DNA of 12,253 bases from contig JAAZCS010000048.1 of the NCBI GenBank assembly GCA_012513125.1, forward strand, positions 1 through 12,253, in the 5' to 3' direction. The notes under the pieces are model-generated. The model ran no database searches. It saw only the letters and a program-made list of their open reading frames with translations, and was not told the DNA's origin. This DNA is from Treponema sp. (GTDB taxonomy: Bacteria; Spirochaetota; Spirochaetia; Treponematales; Treponemataceae). A program made the position numbers and the translations under genes. Of this stretch, positions 5,834 through 12,253 are shown piece after piece; within the stretch, counting starts at the first letter, position 1; each line of letters begins with the position of its first letter.

Positions 5834-8334
5834 TTTATGATATAAAGGAATCCTTCGCTTCTGCCCCACGTTTCACTTTCGTACATGCATTCACCTTGAA
5901 CAGGTGGAGTCGGATAAACGCCTCTTCTTGTGGCTTTAAAAATGAATTCAATTTTTTCTGAGCCACTATCAAATTCATCATAGAAAAATCTAATTTCGTT
6001 GTTTTTAATTTCCTTGTTTGAAATATCATATGAATAAAAAATAGAATTTGCTTTTGATGAGGTTGTTGCAAATGATGAATCAAGAATTTCAGCTCCAGAC
6101 GGAATAGGCGCTCGCAATGCCACATAAAATCGTTTATTTTTGGATTTTACGCTGATAGTTCCTTTGTAGATTTTTCCACTTTCTAGTTCCATTGTATTAT
6201 TTTTGGCTTTAATGTCGTTTCCTGAATCTGCATCCGTAATATTATATTCTATTTCAAGACCATTTGCGTATGCGTATTGAGATTCGTCTGGAATTGCATA
6301 TTTCAGTTCGGCAGTATAATAAAGATTCCCATTTCCGTCTTTTGTTATATTAAGAGGAATATTTGTATTTAGTGGAAGAGTCGAAATTAAGTTGTCTGTA
6401 AAATCAAGACAAAGTGTGTCTGCTTTAGGATTTAACCCTTTCATTTGTTTACTCATTATTTCGTTATTATTCAATTTCACAGTTGCTAAGTAGTCAGTTT
6501 GCGACAGTTCTCTTTTTTCTATCAAAGTGCCAATTGCATCAAGAACGCAACTTGTTGTAACTGTATTTTTCCAATATCCCAGTGATTGTTTTTGAAGAAG
6601 TGAGAATAAAAGTTTATCAACAAGAATATTGTTTTTATCCGACATCACTAAAGCTTTTAATGAAAGAGCCAGTTCAGAAGATTCAGTGTCAAAATAGAAG
6701 AAAGATTGCTTTTTTGAACCAATAATACTAGCTCCTCTTCCGTTAATTTGAATCCTCTTTGAAATTTCTTTGCATATTGTGTCGGCTTTTACTTTATTTT
6801 CATCTCCTGAATAATTCATGTACGCCATTGCAACATAAGAAAGAGAAGAAACATCCAAGTTGTTCATTTGTTCATAGAGTGCAGAAAGTACTAAATCCAT
6901 ATCAGTGTTTTTGTACAACGAAATAACAAAACATGCATACGCCAAAATTGTTTTGTTTGAATTAGAATTATCTTTTTTTATTGAATTTACAATAAAACTT
7001 TGCATTTTCTGTGAATCAAAATTAAAATCATTTTCCGAAAAACCTTTTTCTAGTGAAAGTGCATAAATATGTGCCATTCTAAGTGTTACAAAAAGAGATT
7101 GATCATCTCCGTTTGGCCAATATGGAAAACCGCCTTCTGTTTTTTGCGATTTATACCAATCTTTAACAGTTGATTTTATACAACTTTTAGCATCAGTGAT
7201 TTTTGAATCCATTCCGAAAACGTCAATATAATCGGAAAATAATAAAAGTGGAAGAACTTTTGAAGATTGCTGTTCTAGACACCCGTATGGGTAATCAAAA
7301 AGATAATTTACAGAAGTTCCAAGCGGACCGAGCCTTGTTGCGTCTAGTGTGATTTTTAATTCTCCGCGATTATCTTTTATATTTGATGGAATTGCAATTT
7401 TTTCAGAAGCTGACGTTTCTTCATCCAAAATTGAACCGGTTGCAGTTGCCGTTTCATATACGAACGTTTTTTCTATATTGATTTTTGAAACAAGTTTTTC
7501 ATTAAAATCATCAGATTTTATTATATAAACTAATTCCACAGTTCCTTCTGCTTGGGCTGCAACATCAAAATAGACAACAGAAGAATCGTTGCTTTGAACT
7601 GTAACTGTGTGTTGAGATTCACCATCTATAAAAGCATTTCCGATTTTAGTTTTCAATCCTTTCGTTTTGTCTGATGAAATGTCATCTGTTATTTGTCTCG
7701 TTTCAACTGTTACAGAAACTTTTTGGCTTTTATCTGTTAGATTTGTGATTAAAACTCCACATTCAGCCGTATCACGTTCGCGAAGCATTCTAGGTTGCAC
7801 TTTTTGTATATTAATAGGATTTTGAACAAGAGCCTCGCTTTCGTTCAATGCAAATAAGTCATTTTTTACACCAAAAGCAGTTATTCTGTATGTTGTTAAA
7901 TTATCCGGGAAATTGAATGAATATTTTACAGTTCCATCTTGTCCTGTAATAAGGGAAGGTTCAAAGAATGCAGTTGCTCTAAAATCCTTTCTTTCAGATT
8001 CATCTTCATCCTTTTCTGCCTCAGCATCTCCACCTTGCAAATCTTTTATTGAATAGATTACAGGATTCATCAAATAGTCTCTTGAATCTCCACCAGTCGT
8101 ATAGAGAGGATAGTGTGAAGGATTATAGAAAAAGTCGATTGGATTTGGAACATGGTAATTAACTAAATCTAGTACGCTTCTGGCTGCCGCAAAAACAGTT
8201 AGTTCTGCATTTTCAACAGGTTTTCCACCTTTTGTTGCTTTTAATGTTAATGTCGCTTTTTCACCTGGTTTATATTTGTCTTTATCAAGTTTCATTGTAA
8301 CTGAAAATGACATTACGTCTGGATTTATGAACAA
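5830..8334 (-). CDS. Alpha-2-macroglobulin C-terminal half (bait region and thioester domain)
   Basis: 834 residues in the same frame as the upstream half, separated from it by one TAA and 27 further sense codons (8415-8335). It contains a macroglobulin beta-sandwich (KLDKDKYKPGEKATLTLKAT), a bait-like stretch (about 60-118) rich in Gly and charged residues, and the A2M domain (FFEPSLITGQDG...PRMLRERD). The thioester motif PYGCLEQ follows (Cys352, Glu354, Gln355) in an alpha/alpha toroid-like region. The normal C-terminal signature is RGVYPTPPVQGECMY...G. The thioester allows covalent trapping of proteases once the bait is cut. The fragment has no signal peptide, so as a separate protein it would stay in the cytoplasm and could not work. 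TTG at 8334 with GGAG eight bases upstream is a possible restart, but may be chance. Confidence 0.85.
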   Translation of the reverse strand: MFINPDVMSFSVTMKLDKDKYKPGEKATLTLKATKGGKPVENAELTVFAAARSVLDLVNYHVPNPIDFFYNPSHYPLYTTGGDSRDYLMNPVIYSIKDLQGGDAEAEKDEDESERKDFRATAFFEPSLITGQDGTVKYSFNFPDNLTTYRITAFGVKNDLFALNESEALVQNPINIQKVQPRMLRERDTAECGVLITNLTDKSQKVSVTVETRQITDDISSDKTKGLKTKIGNAFIDGESQHTVTVQSNDSSVVYFDVAAQAEGTVELVYIIKSDDFNEKLVSKINIEKTFVYETATATGSILDEETSASEKIAIPSNIKDNRGELKITLDATRLGPLGTSVNYLFDYPYGCLEQQSSKVLPLLLFSDYIDVFGMDSKITDAKSCIKSTVKDWYKSQKTEGGFPYWPNGDDQSLFVTLRMAHIYALSLEKGFSENDFNFDSQKMQSFIVNSIKKDNSNSNKTILAYACFVISLYKNTDMDLVLSALYEQMNNLDVSSLSYVAMAYMNYSGDENKVKADTICKEISKRIQINGRGASIIGSKKQSFFYFDTESSELALSLKALVMSDKNNILVDKLLFSLLQKQSLGYWKNTVTTSCVLDAIGTLIEKRELSQTDYLATVKLNNNEIMSKQMKGLNPKADTLCLDFTDNLISTLPLNTNIPLNITKDGNGNLYYTAELKYAIPDESQYAYANGLEIEYNITDADSGNDIKAKNNTMELESGKIYKGTISVKSKNKRFYVALRAPIPSGAEILDSSFATTSSKANSIFYSYDISNKEIKNNEIRFFYDEFDSGSEKIEFIFKATRRGVYPTPPVQGECMYESETWGRSEGFLYIIK

Positions 8335-8415
8335 TGTAGTTGCTCCAAAATATCCTTTTGGTTTGTTTATATCAGTTTCGCCAAATTTCTGCGTTGGTTC
8401 TTTAGTTCTGCTTGA

Positions 8416-11400
8416 TTATGATGAAACAGTCACATAGACAACCGGAATATAATTTCTGGCAATTTTTATGTTGATTATATTTGACGGAGAATCAAAGTGG
8501 TAAATTTCTTCTGTAAAAATTCCTTCTCTTTCTGTTGTAACAAGATAATCACCACGAGGAAGAGGACTTTCCAAAAGAATTTGTGCCGTGTCGCCAGGAT
8601 TATAAAGTGAAGCTGATGGAGTTAAATTGATGCTTTCGGCGTTGTTTGAGTCTGGTCTAATAAAATCTCCACCTGAAACATAAAATTCATATTCAGTTGT
8701 GACTTTATTATTGTTTTTGTCTTCACCAAAAAATGTAATCTTATTCCATCCTGAGTTTTTTGGAATGAATTTAAATGTACCTTTGTTAGCAATTTGTATG
8801 TCACCAGAATCATCTATAATTTTATTTTCTTTATATCTAGTATAAACTGAATTATCAACAGCTTTTTCTTGTACTAACGACCATTCCGTGTGAGAAAGTT
8901 CATATTTTAATGATTTGATGTCCTTTTTTGACCCAATAAGTTCGCCTTCAGGATTTACAATAATATATGGAATTTGGATTTCTTTATTCTTCTGTGAAAA
9001 TCCAACTATATTCTGTTTTAGCCCAATATAAAATAAAGCTGGATGAACAATTACACTGTTAGTTGCTGCGATTGTCTGGTTTGAAATATCTGTTACCTCG
9101 ACTTCAACTCGATATTCAAAAGTTTTTCCATATACGTTTTTATCTGTGATACAAATGGAATCCGCAGTTCCTTGATTTGAAAGTGTTCCGTTCGTGGACG
9201 AATATTGATTTCTGCCATAAGAAAGAGACGAAAATCCGAATGTATAATTTTCATTTTGTAAATTAGTCGGTTGATATTTAATTTCTTGTTTGTACCAGTT
9301 TGTTTCATAATTGGCTCCGCTTAAATATCCACCTGCCAAATATGACGCGTTCAGTTGTGCCTTTATTTCATCCCCGGCAAAGTATGTTTTCTCTGGAATA
9401 TCAATTTGTGATTGTGTTTTCAGCTCTTCAAAGCTTGCAACTTTTATGTAAACTCTGTCCGTGTTATACCACTTAATCTCTTCTTCATTATCATCTGATT
9501 TTCGTGTGTACATTAAGGCATAAGTTCCATTTTTTATATCTTGTGGAAGTGTGAAAGAACCGTAAAAGCCACCGCTATCTGATAATTCACCATTAATTGT
9601 AGAAATTGCATTTTCGTCTGATGAATTTATATTTTGCAGATTAATTAAATATTCACCTTTGTTTATTTGTAATTGTCCCAATATTTGATTTCTATCGATT
9701 CCTTTAAACGTTACTGTTTCACCAGGTTTATATAACATTCTGTCAACAAAAAAGAATGTTTGTTGAACACTTTTCATTGCTTTTGTAATACTGCTTTTGT
9801 AATCTACATATCTCCATTCAGTGTGTGAATTTGGAGTGAATATTGCCTTGTCTTTTCCATTTTTTACTAATAAAGCAATTGGATTATCTCTATCATTCAA
9901 ATTCTCTGATAAAAAGAAATTTTGATGTTCATTATCAATGATTATAATAGCAATTCCATTCTTATCTGTAATTCCTTTTGCAAGGCTTGTTTCCTCGTCT
10001 AAGTCAGAAGAATAAGTTAATGGAAGAACAAATACTTCTGCATTTTCAATAGGTTTTCCGCTACTAAGGCTTCTTACCATAACAACAGCTTTGTTTATTC
10101 CAATTCTGCAAGTGATTCCTAAATCCGTAACCTGAACAGTTAAATAGTTTTTATCTGAGTACAGACTATTATCTTTATTAGGAAGAAAGCAATTTGTGTA
10201 AATTTCTGCAAACCCAAATCCATCATCCAAATACGAATCTAAATCAATTTCGTAAAATTGTTTTTTGTTCAATTCTCCAACAGGCAACTTTTTATTTTCT
10301 GATAGTGAGTTTTGATAATCTATGAATAAAGGGTTGTTTGTTTTTTGAACAGAGTAATAGGAATCTTCGTTAATATTTTGATAGCAGTAGATTAATTTAT
10401 GTGGATATTGGGCTTCCATCATTTTGAAGCCATTATCAAGATATGTGATGTACGATTTTGCATTTCCTATTTTGATATTGTATTCAAGAAATGATTTATC
10501 ACCGGTGTTGAAATTTTGACCGTAAATATCTTTTAATCCATTTTTTAATTTGAATGTGAACGAGGAATTGTATGTTAGCGGAAGATTATACAGACAAAGT
10601 GTTTTGTAATTTATTTTAATATTTTCTTCTGTAATTTTATAATCAAGCGATGTCTCAATATTATCAATTATTGTTTTTGAATCAATTTCTTGTGTAAAAC
10701 GAGCTTCCAGATGACTTGATGATTGGTCATATACAATATACGGTTCTTTATCCCCATTGAGTGAGAATTTTTTTAATGTATTATATGAAAAGTTTTTGTC
10801 ATCGTTACTTGTTCTAAAATATATTTTTGAATTAATTGGCACTTCATCAGTAATGTTTATTACAAATGTATTTGTTATTTCTTTGCTTTGATTACAGATT
10901 AATTTTCCGTTCCATGAAAAATCTGATTTGTCATATAGTGGAACAGCTTCAAACTTCATCAGCTGTTTTTTAGTTGAGCACTTTATGGAAAGTTCTTTTA
11001 TTATCTGCTCTTTTGAAATTGCATAATTCACTCTCATGAAGACTTTTTTTTCATAAGGTGGGCAAATTTCATCGTATCCATAATATCTATCATTTTGACC
11101 AATGTAGCCTGGCATAAAAGTTGTAATAGAAAGAGGTGGAGTTTTTACTGTGAAAACTGATTCACCTTTTAGTGTTTTTTTATCAATTGATTTTAGATTT
11201 TTATTAACTGTAATTGTGTATTCTGTAGAAAAATCAAGATTCTCTTCTGCTTCAAAGCACACATGGTTTGTTCTAATCCATCTTTCTTTTCCTTTTAATG
11301 GAGGATTGATTTCTAGAATATTATTTGCTTTTGATTTTGACTGCAAGCTAGATAATTCAATTACAGGTTTCGAAAATATTACATAAAAAGATGGATTTTC

Positions 11401-11862
11401 AATGTTGTCTTCATCAAAAGATGTAGGTCCCCATGTTACGACTGTAAAATCCTTGTCATCCTGAATCGTCTCATCTTCAGAATTTGCATTTGTTACGATA
11501 GGTAATTTCTGTTTTTCAGTGTAGTATTTTGTTTTGTAATCAGCCAAATTTCTAATTTTATTTATGAATGATTCACTTTTTTCTGATGAATCTGTTTTTT
11601 GATTTATTTTCTTTGTGTTTATTTTGTTTGATTTAGAATTAACTTCAGGTTCTAAAGGGGTATAGTCAAGTGTGAATAAATTATTCATTTCGTTTTCAAT
11701 ATTGTCATAAAGAATGTTAGAATCATATAATTTATCAGAAATTAATTTGTTTTCGCCTTTTTGATTGGCTAAGTTTGTATTTACATCTTTTTTTGAATTA
11801 CAACCAACAAATAAGAATGGTATTGCTAAGAATAAAGTTAAATATTTTAATATATTTTTCAT
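8416..11862 (-). CDS. Alpha-2-macroglobulin N-terminal half, lipoprotein
   Basis: 1148 residues up to the TAA. The N-terminus is a lipoprotein signal: MKNIL, a hydrophobic stretch, then LFVGC with Cys21 as the lipidated residue. A polar low-complexity linker follows (about 22-135), as expected for a membrane-tethered periplasmic protein. From about 140 comes a Big_5/MG1-like domain (FSKPVIEL...NHVCFEAEENLDFSTEYTITV). At about 600 there is a beta-sandwich with GKPIENAEVFV and TDKNG. At about 705-720 is the MG2 signature DRMLYKPGETVTFKG. Further MG-like strands run to the end. The product stops before the bait and thioester domains, so alone it cannot trap proteases. The ATG at 11862 has GAGGA (11877-11873) ten bases upstream and is the obvious start for the signal peptide. 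It is transcribed divergently from the ilv leader and precedes pbpC, as in other bacteria. Confidence 0.88.
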   Translation of the reverse strand: MKNILKYLTLFLAIPFLFVGCNSKKDVNTNLANQKGENKLISDKLYDSNILYDNIENEMNNLFTLDYTPLEPEVNSKSNKINTKKINQKTDSSEKSESFINKIRNLADYKTKYYTEKQKLPIVTNANSEDETIQDDKDFTVVTWGPTSFDEDNIENPSFYVIFSKPVIELSSLQSKSKANNILEINPPLKGKERWIRTNHVCFEAEENLDFSTEYTITVNKNLKSIDKKTLKGESVFTVKTPPLSITTFMPGYIGQNDRYYGYDEICPPYEKKVFMRVNYAISKEQIIKELSIKCSTKKQLMKFEAVPLYDKSDFSWNGKLICNQSKEITNTFVINITDEVPINSKIYFRTSNDDKNFSYNTLKKFSLNGDKEPYIVYDQSSSHLEARFTQEIDSKTIIDNIETSLDYKITEENIKINYKTLCLYNLPLTYNSSFTFKLKNGLKDIYGQNFNTGDKSFLEYNIKIGNAKSYITYLDNGFKMMEAQYPHKLIYCYQNINEDSYYSVQKTNNPLFIDYQNSLSENKKLPVGELNKKQFYEIDLDSYLDDGFGFAEIYTNCFLPNKDNSLYSDKNYLTVQVTDLGITCRIGINKAVVMVRSLSSGKPIENAEVFVLPLTYSSDLDEETSLAKGITDKNGIAIIIIDNEHQNFFLSENLNDRDNPIALLVKNGKDKAIFTPNSHTEWRYVDYKSSITKAMKSVQQTFFFVDRMLYKPGETVTFKGIDRNQILGQLQINKGEYLINLQNINSSDENAISTINGELSDSGGFYGSFTLPQDIKNGTYALMYTRKSDDNEEEIKWYNTDRVYIKVASFEELKTQSQIDIPEKTYFAGDEIKAQLNASYLAGGYLSGANYETNWYKQEIKYQPTNLQNENYTFGFSSLSYGRNQYSSTNGTLSNQGTADSICITDKNVYGKTFEYRVEVEVTDISNQTIAATNSVIVHPALFYIGLKQNIVGFSQKNKEIQIPYIIVNPEGELIGSKKDIKSLKYELSHTEWSLVQEKAVDNSVYTRYKENKIIDDSGDIQIANKGTFKFIPKNSGWNKITFFGEDKNNNKVTTEYEFYVSGGDFIRPDSNNAESINLTPSASLYNPGDTAQILLESPLPRGDYLVTTEREGIFTEEIYHFDSPSNIINIKIARNYIPVVYVTVSS

Positions 11863-11951
11863 TTATAACTCTTCCTCTGTTTTGATTTACCAATTTTACA
11901 ATAATTACATATTAAAGAATAGTTCATTTTCTCATTGATAATCATCCCATC
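11863..11951. other. Divergent intergenic region, A2M side
   Basis: AT-rich spacer upstream of the A2M gene. It holds that gene's Shine-Dalgarno (11873-11877), and its promoter must lie here or slightly further right. Several TAAAAT/TAATAT-like hexamers occur on the minus strand, for example TAAAAT around 11899-11894, but none has a convincing -35 at the right spacing, so no promoter is called. Confidence 0.5.
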
Positions 11952-11979
11952 TTGACTATTTTCTAGTTTTGTGTAAAAT
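11952..11979 (+). promoter_or_regulatory. Sigma-70 type promoter of the ilv leader/ilvB transcript
   Basis: TTGACT (11952-11957) and TAAAAT (11974-11979) are separated by 16 nt. The predicted start, about 7 nt downstream of the -10, is near 11986, which is the A of the leader-peptide ATG. Confidence 0.7.
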
Positions 11980-11985
11980 AAAAAT

Positions 11986-12060
11986 ATGATTATTCTTTCA
12001 CTAGTCAAAGTGCTATCAGTTCTCGTCCTAAACAGTATTAATACTGGGGTACAACTGTAG
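11986..12060 (+). CDS. Branched-chain amino acid leader peptide (attenuator control peptide)
   Basis: A 24-codon open frame, ATG to TAG, with six Leu, five Val and three Ile codons: 14 of 24 residues. The first fifteen residues read MIILSLVKVLSVLVL. It lies directly after a promoter and before a terminator upstream of an acetolactate synthase gene, the layout of ilv leader peptides. It is not expected to have a function as a protein; the ribosome's position on it reports charged Leu, Val and Ile tRNA. There is no Shine-Dalgarno upstream, and the predicted transcription start coincides with the ATG, so translation may be leaderless. Three of the six Leu codons are CTA, one is CTC and one CTG, in an AT-rich genome; this may sharpen stalling (inference). 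Confidence 0.85.
   Translation: MIILSLVKVLSVLVLNSINTGVQL
12033..12049 (+). promoter_or_regulatory. Attenuator switch: palindromic hairpin and antiterminator strand
   Basis: CAGTATTAATACTG (12033-12046) is a perfect 14-bp palindrome able to form a 5-bp hairpin with a TTAA loop. ACTGGGG (12043-12049) can instead pair with CTCCAGT (12102-12108), which includes part of the 5' arm and loop of the terminator. The two pairings share ACTG and exclude each other. A ribosome stalled on the Leu/Val codons would block the hairpin and free the antiterminator. A ribosome at the stop codon would cover it and allow termination. This mechanism is inferred from pairing by eye. Confidence 0.55.
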
Positions 12061-12095
12061 TATTTGTGAATGGTGGTTTCATTTATATATAGCAG

Positions 12096-12127
12096 AAAGC
12101 TCTCCAGTTTGGGGAGCTTTTTTTTTT
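12096..12127 (+). terminator. Intrinsic terminator of the ilv attenuator
   Basis: AAAGCTCTCC (12096-12105) and GGGGAGCTTT (12111-12120) form a 10-bp stem, with one G-U pair and a 5-nt loop. The stem runs into an uninterrupted T tract from 12118 to 12127. It is by far the strongest hairpin in the window and sits between the leader peptide and ilvB, so it should gate transcription into the structural gene. Confidence 0.88.
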
Positions 12128-12174
12128 ATAGATGATTGTAGAATAATTAATCTTTTTATTTTTAGGATGCGATT

Positions 12175-12253
12175 ATGAATAAAACTGGTGCAGAAATTAT
12201 TGTTCATATGCTCGAAATGTATGGCATTGACACAGTAGCGGGAATTCCTGGAG
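12175..12253 (+). CDS. ilvB: Acetolactate synthase large subunit, N-terminal start (partial)
   Basis: Only the first 26 codons are in the window; the gene runs off the right edge. TGAEIIVHMLEMYGIDTVAGIPG is the N-terminal beta-alpha unit of thiamine-diphosphate enzymes of the acetolactate synthase family, ending at the conserved GxPG. Several related ThDP enzymes share this segment, but the upstream branched-chain leader peptide and terminator point to acetolactate synthase. That enzyme condenses pyruvate with pyruvate or 2-oxobutyrate as the first common step of Val, Leu and Ile synthesis. The start is supported by AGGA (12164-12167) seven bases upstream. Expression should be set by the attenuator just before it; an ilvN small-subunit gene would be expected downstream. 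Confidence 0.85.
   Translation, partial: MNKTGAEIIVHMLEMYGIDTVAGIPG

Larger units (their letters stand above)
5830..11862 (-). pseudogene. Whole alpha-2-macroglobulin frame, interrupted by one in-frame TAA
   Basis: Reading through the single TAA at 8416-8418 gives one continuous frame of about 2010 codons, with signal peptide, lipobox, MG domains, bait, thioester and C-terminal domains in the expected order. Context at the stop is TCA TCA TAA TCA AGC, so one C-to-A change from a Ser codon explains it. The 27 codons after the stop read as ordinary A2M sequence (KPKGYFGATTLFINPD). Both halves otherwise look intact, so the lesion is recent, a sequencing error, or bypassed. Full-length numbering puts the thioester Cys at 1528. 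Confidence 0.65.

Noticed and set aside
5835..6125. 96-codon minus-strand frame inside the A2M C-terminal coding region
   Set aside because: It overlaps a clearly real gene in another frame and has no recognisable domain or start signal.
8334..8415. A2M halves as two genuine, separately started genes
   Set aside because: The 27 codons between the stop and TTG 8334 remain in frame and read as A2M sequence, and the second half has no signal peptide; the GGAG before TTG 8334 alone is not enough.
11150..11386. 78-codon plus-strand frame within the A2M N-terminal half
   Set aside because: It is antisense to conserved MG-domain sequence, with no supporting signals.
11896..11910. TTACAATAATTACAT resembles a PerR/Fur-type box in the A2M upstream region
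   Set aside because: It differs from the consensus at three positions and its arms are poorly symmetric; such matches are common by chance in DNA this AT-rich, and A2M is not a known target.
12061..12174. T-box riboswitch as an alternative explanation of the ilv terminator
   Set aside because: No T-box signature such as AGGGTGGNACCGCG and no long structured leader; the short transcript with a Leu/Val-rich peptide fits ribosome-mediated attenuation.

Overview
The window is AT-rich chromosomal DNA from a low-GC, diderm bacterium. The evidence for an outer membrane is a lipoprotein-type alpha-2-macroglobulin (A2M) paired with penicillin-binding protein 1C (PBP1C). A spirochaete of the Treponema type is my best guess, from composition and protein style; this is an inference without a database search. 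There is no sign of a mobile element, CRISPR array, tRNA or rRNA, and coding density is high.

Region 1 (1-3548) is a zinc/heavy-metal homeostasis block. The C-terminal part of a COG0523 (CobW/YciC-like) GTPase enters from the left on the + strand. It converges on a four-gene minus-strand set, read from right to left: an ArsR/SmtB-family sensor, a free-standing HMA (heavy-metal-associated) domain protein, a CadA/ZntA-type P-type ATPase and a Fur-family (Zur-like) regulator. The first three genes are tightly coupled (1-9 nt gaps). They follow a good promoter (TTGACA-N17-TATATT) and an SmtB-like operator, TGAACA-TA-TATTCA. The block would sense excess zinc, export it, and also carry the low-zinc regulator and a putative zinc metallochaperone.

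Region 2 (3557-11862, minus strand) is the classic bacterial A2M-pbpC pair, thought to act in the periplasm as a protease trap plus a cell-wall repair enzyme. The A2M gene is a single long reading frame of about 2010 codons, cut once by an in-frame TAA at 8416-8418. The signal peptide, lipobox and first half lie before the stop. The bait region and the intact thioester motif (PYGCLEQ) lie after it, in the same frame. pbpC starts inside the A2M stop codon (ATGA overlap).

Region 3 (11863-12253, + strand) is a divergent control region leading into the start of an acetolactate synthase large subunit (ilvB). It holds a strong promoter and a 24-codon leader peptide with 14 Ile/Leu/Val residues. A 14-bp palindrome, a possible antiterminator strand and a strong intrinsic terminator complete what looks like a ribosome-mediated branched-chain amino acid attenuator. 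The leader ATG falls at or next to the predicted transcription start, so the leader mRNA may be leaderless.
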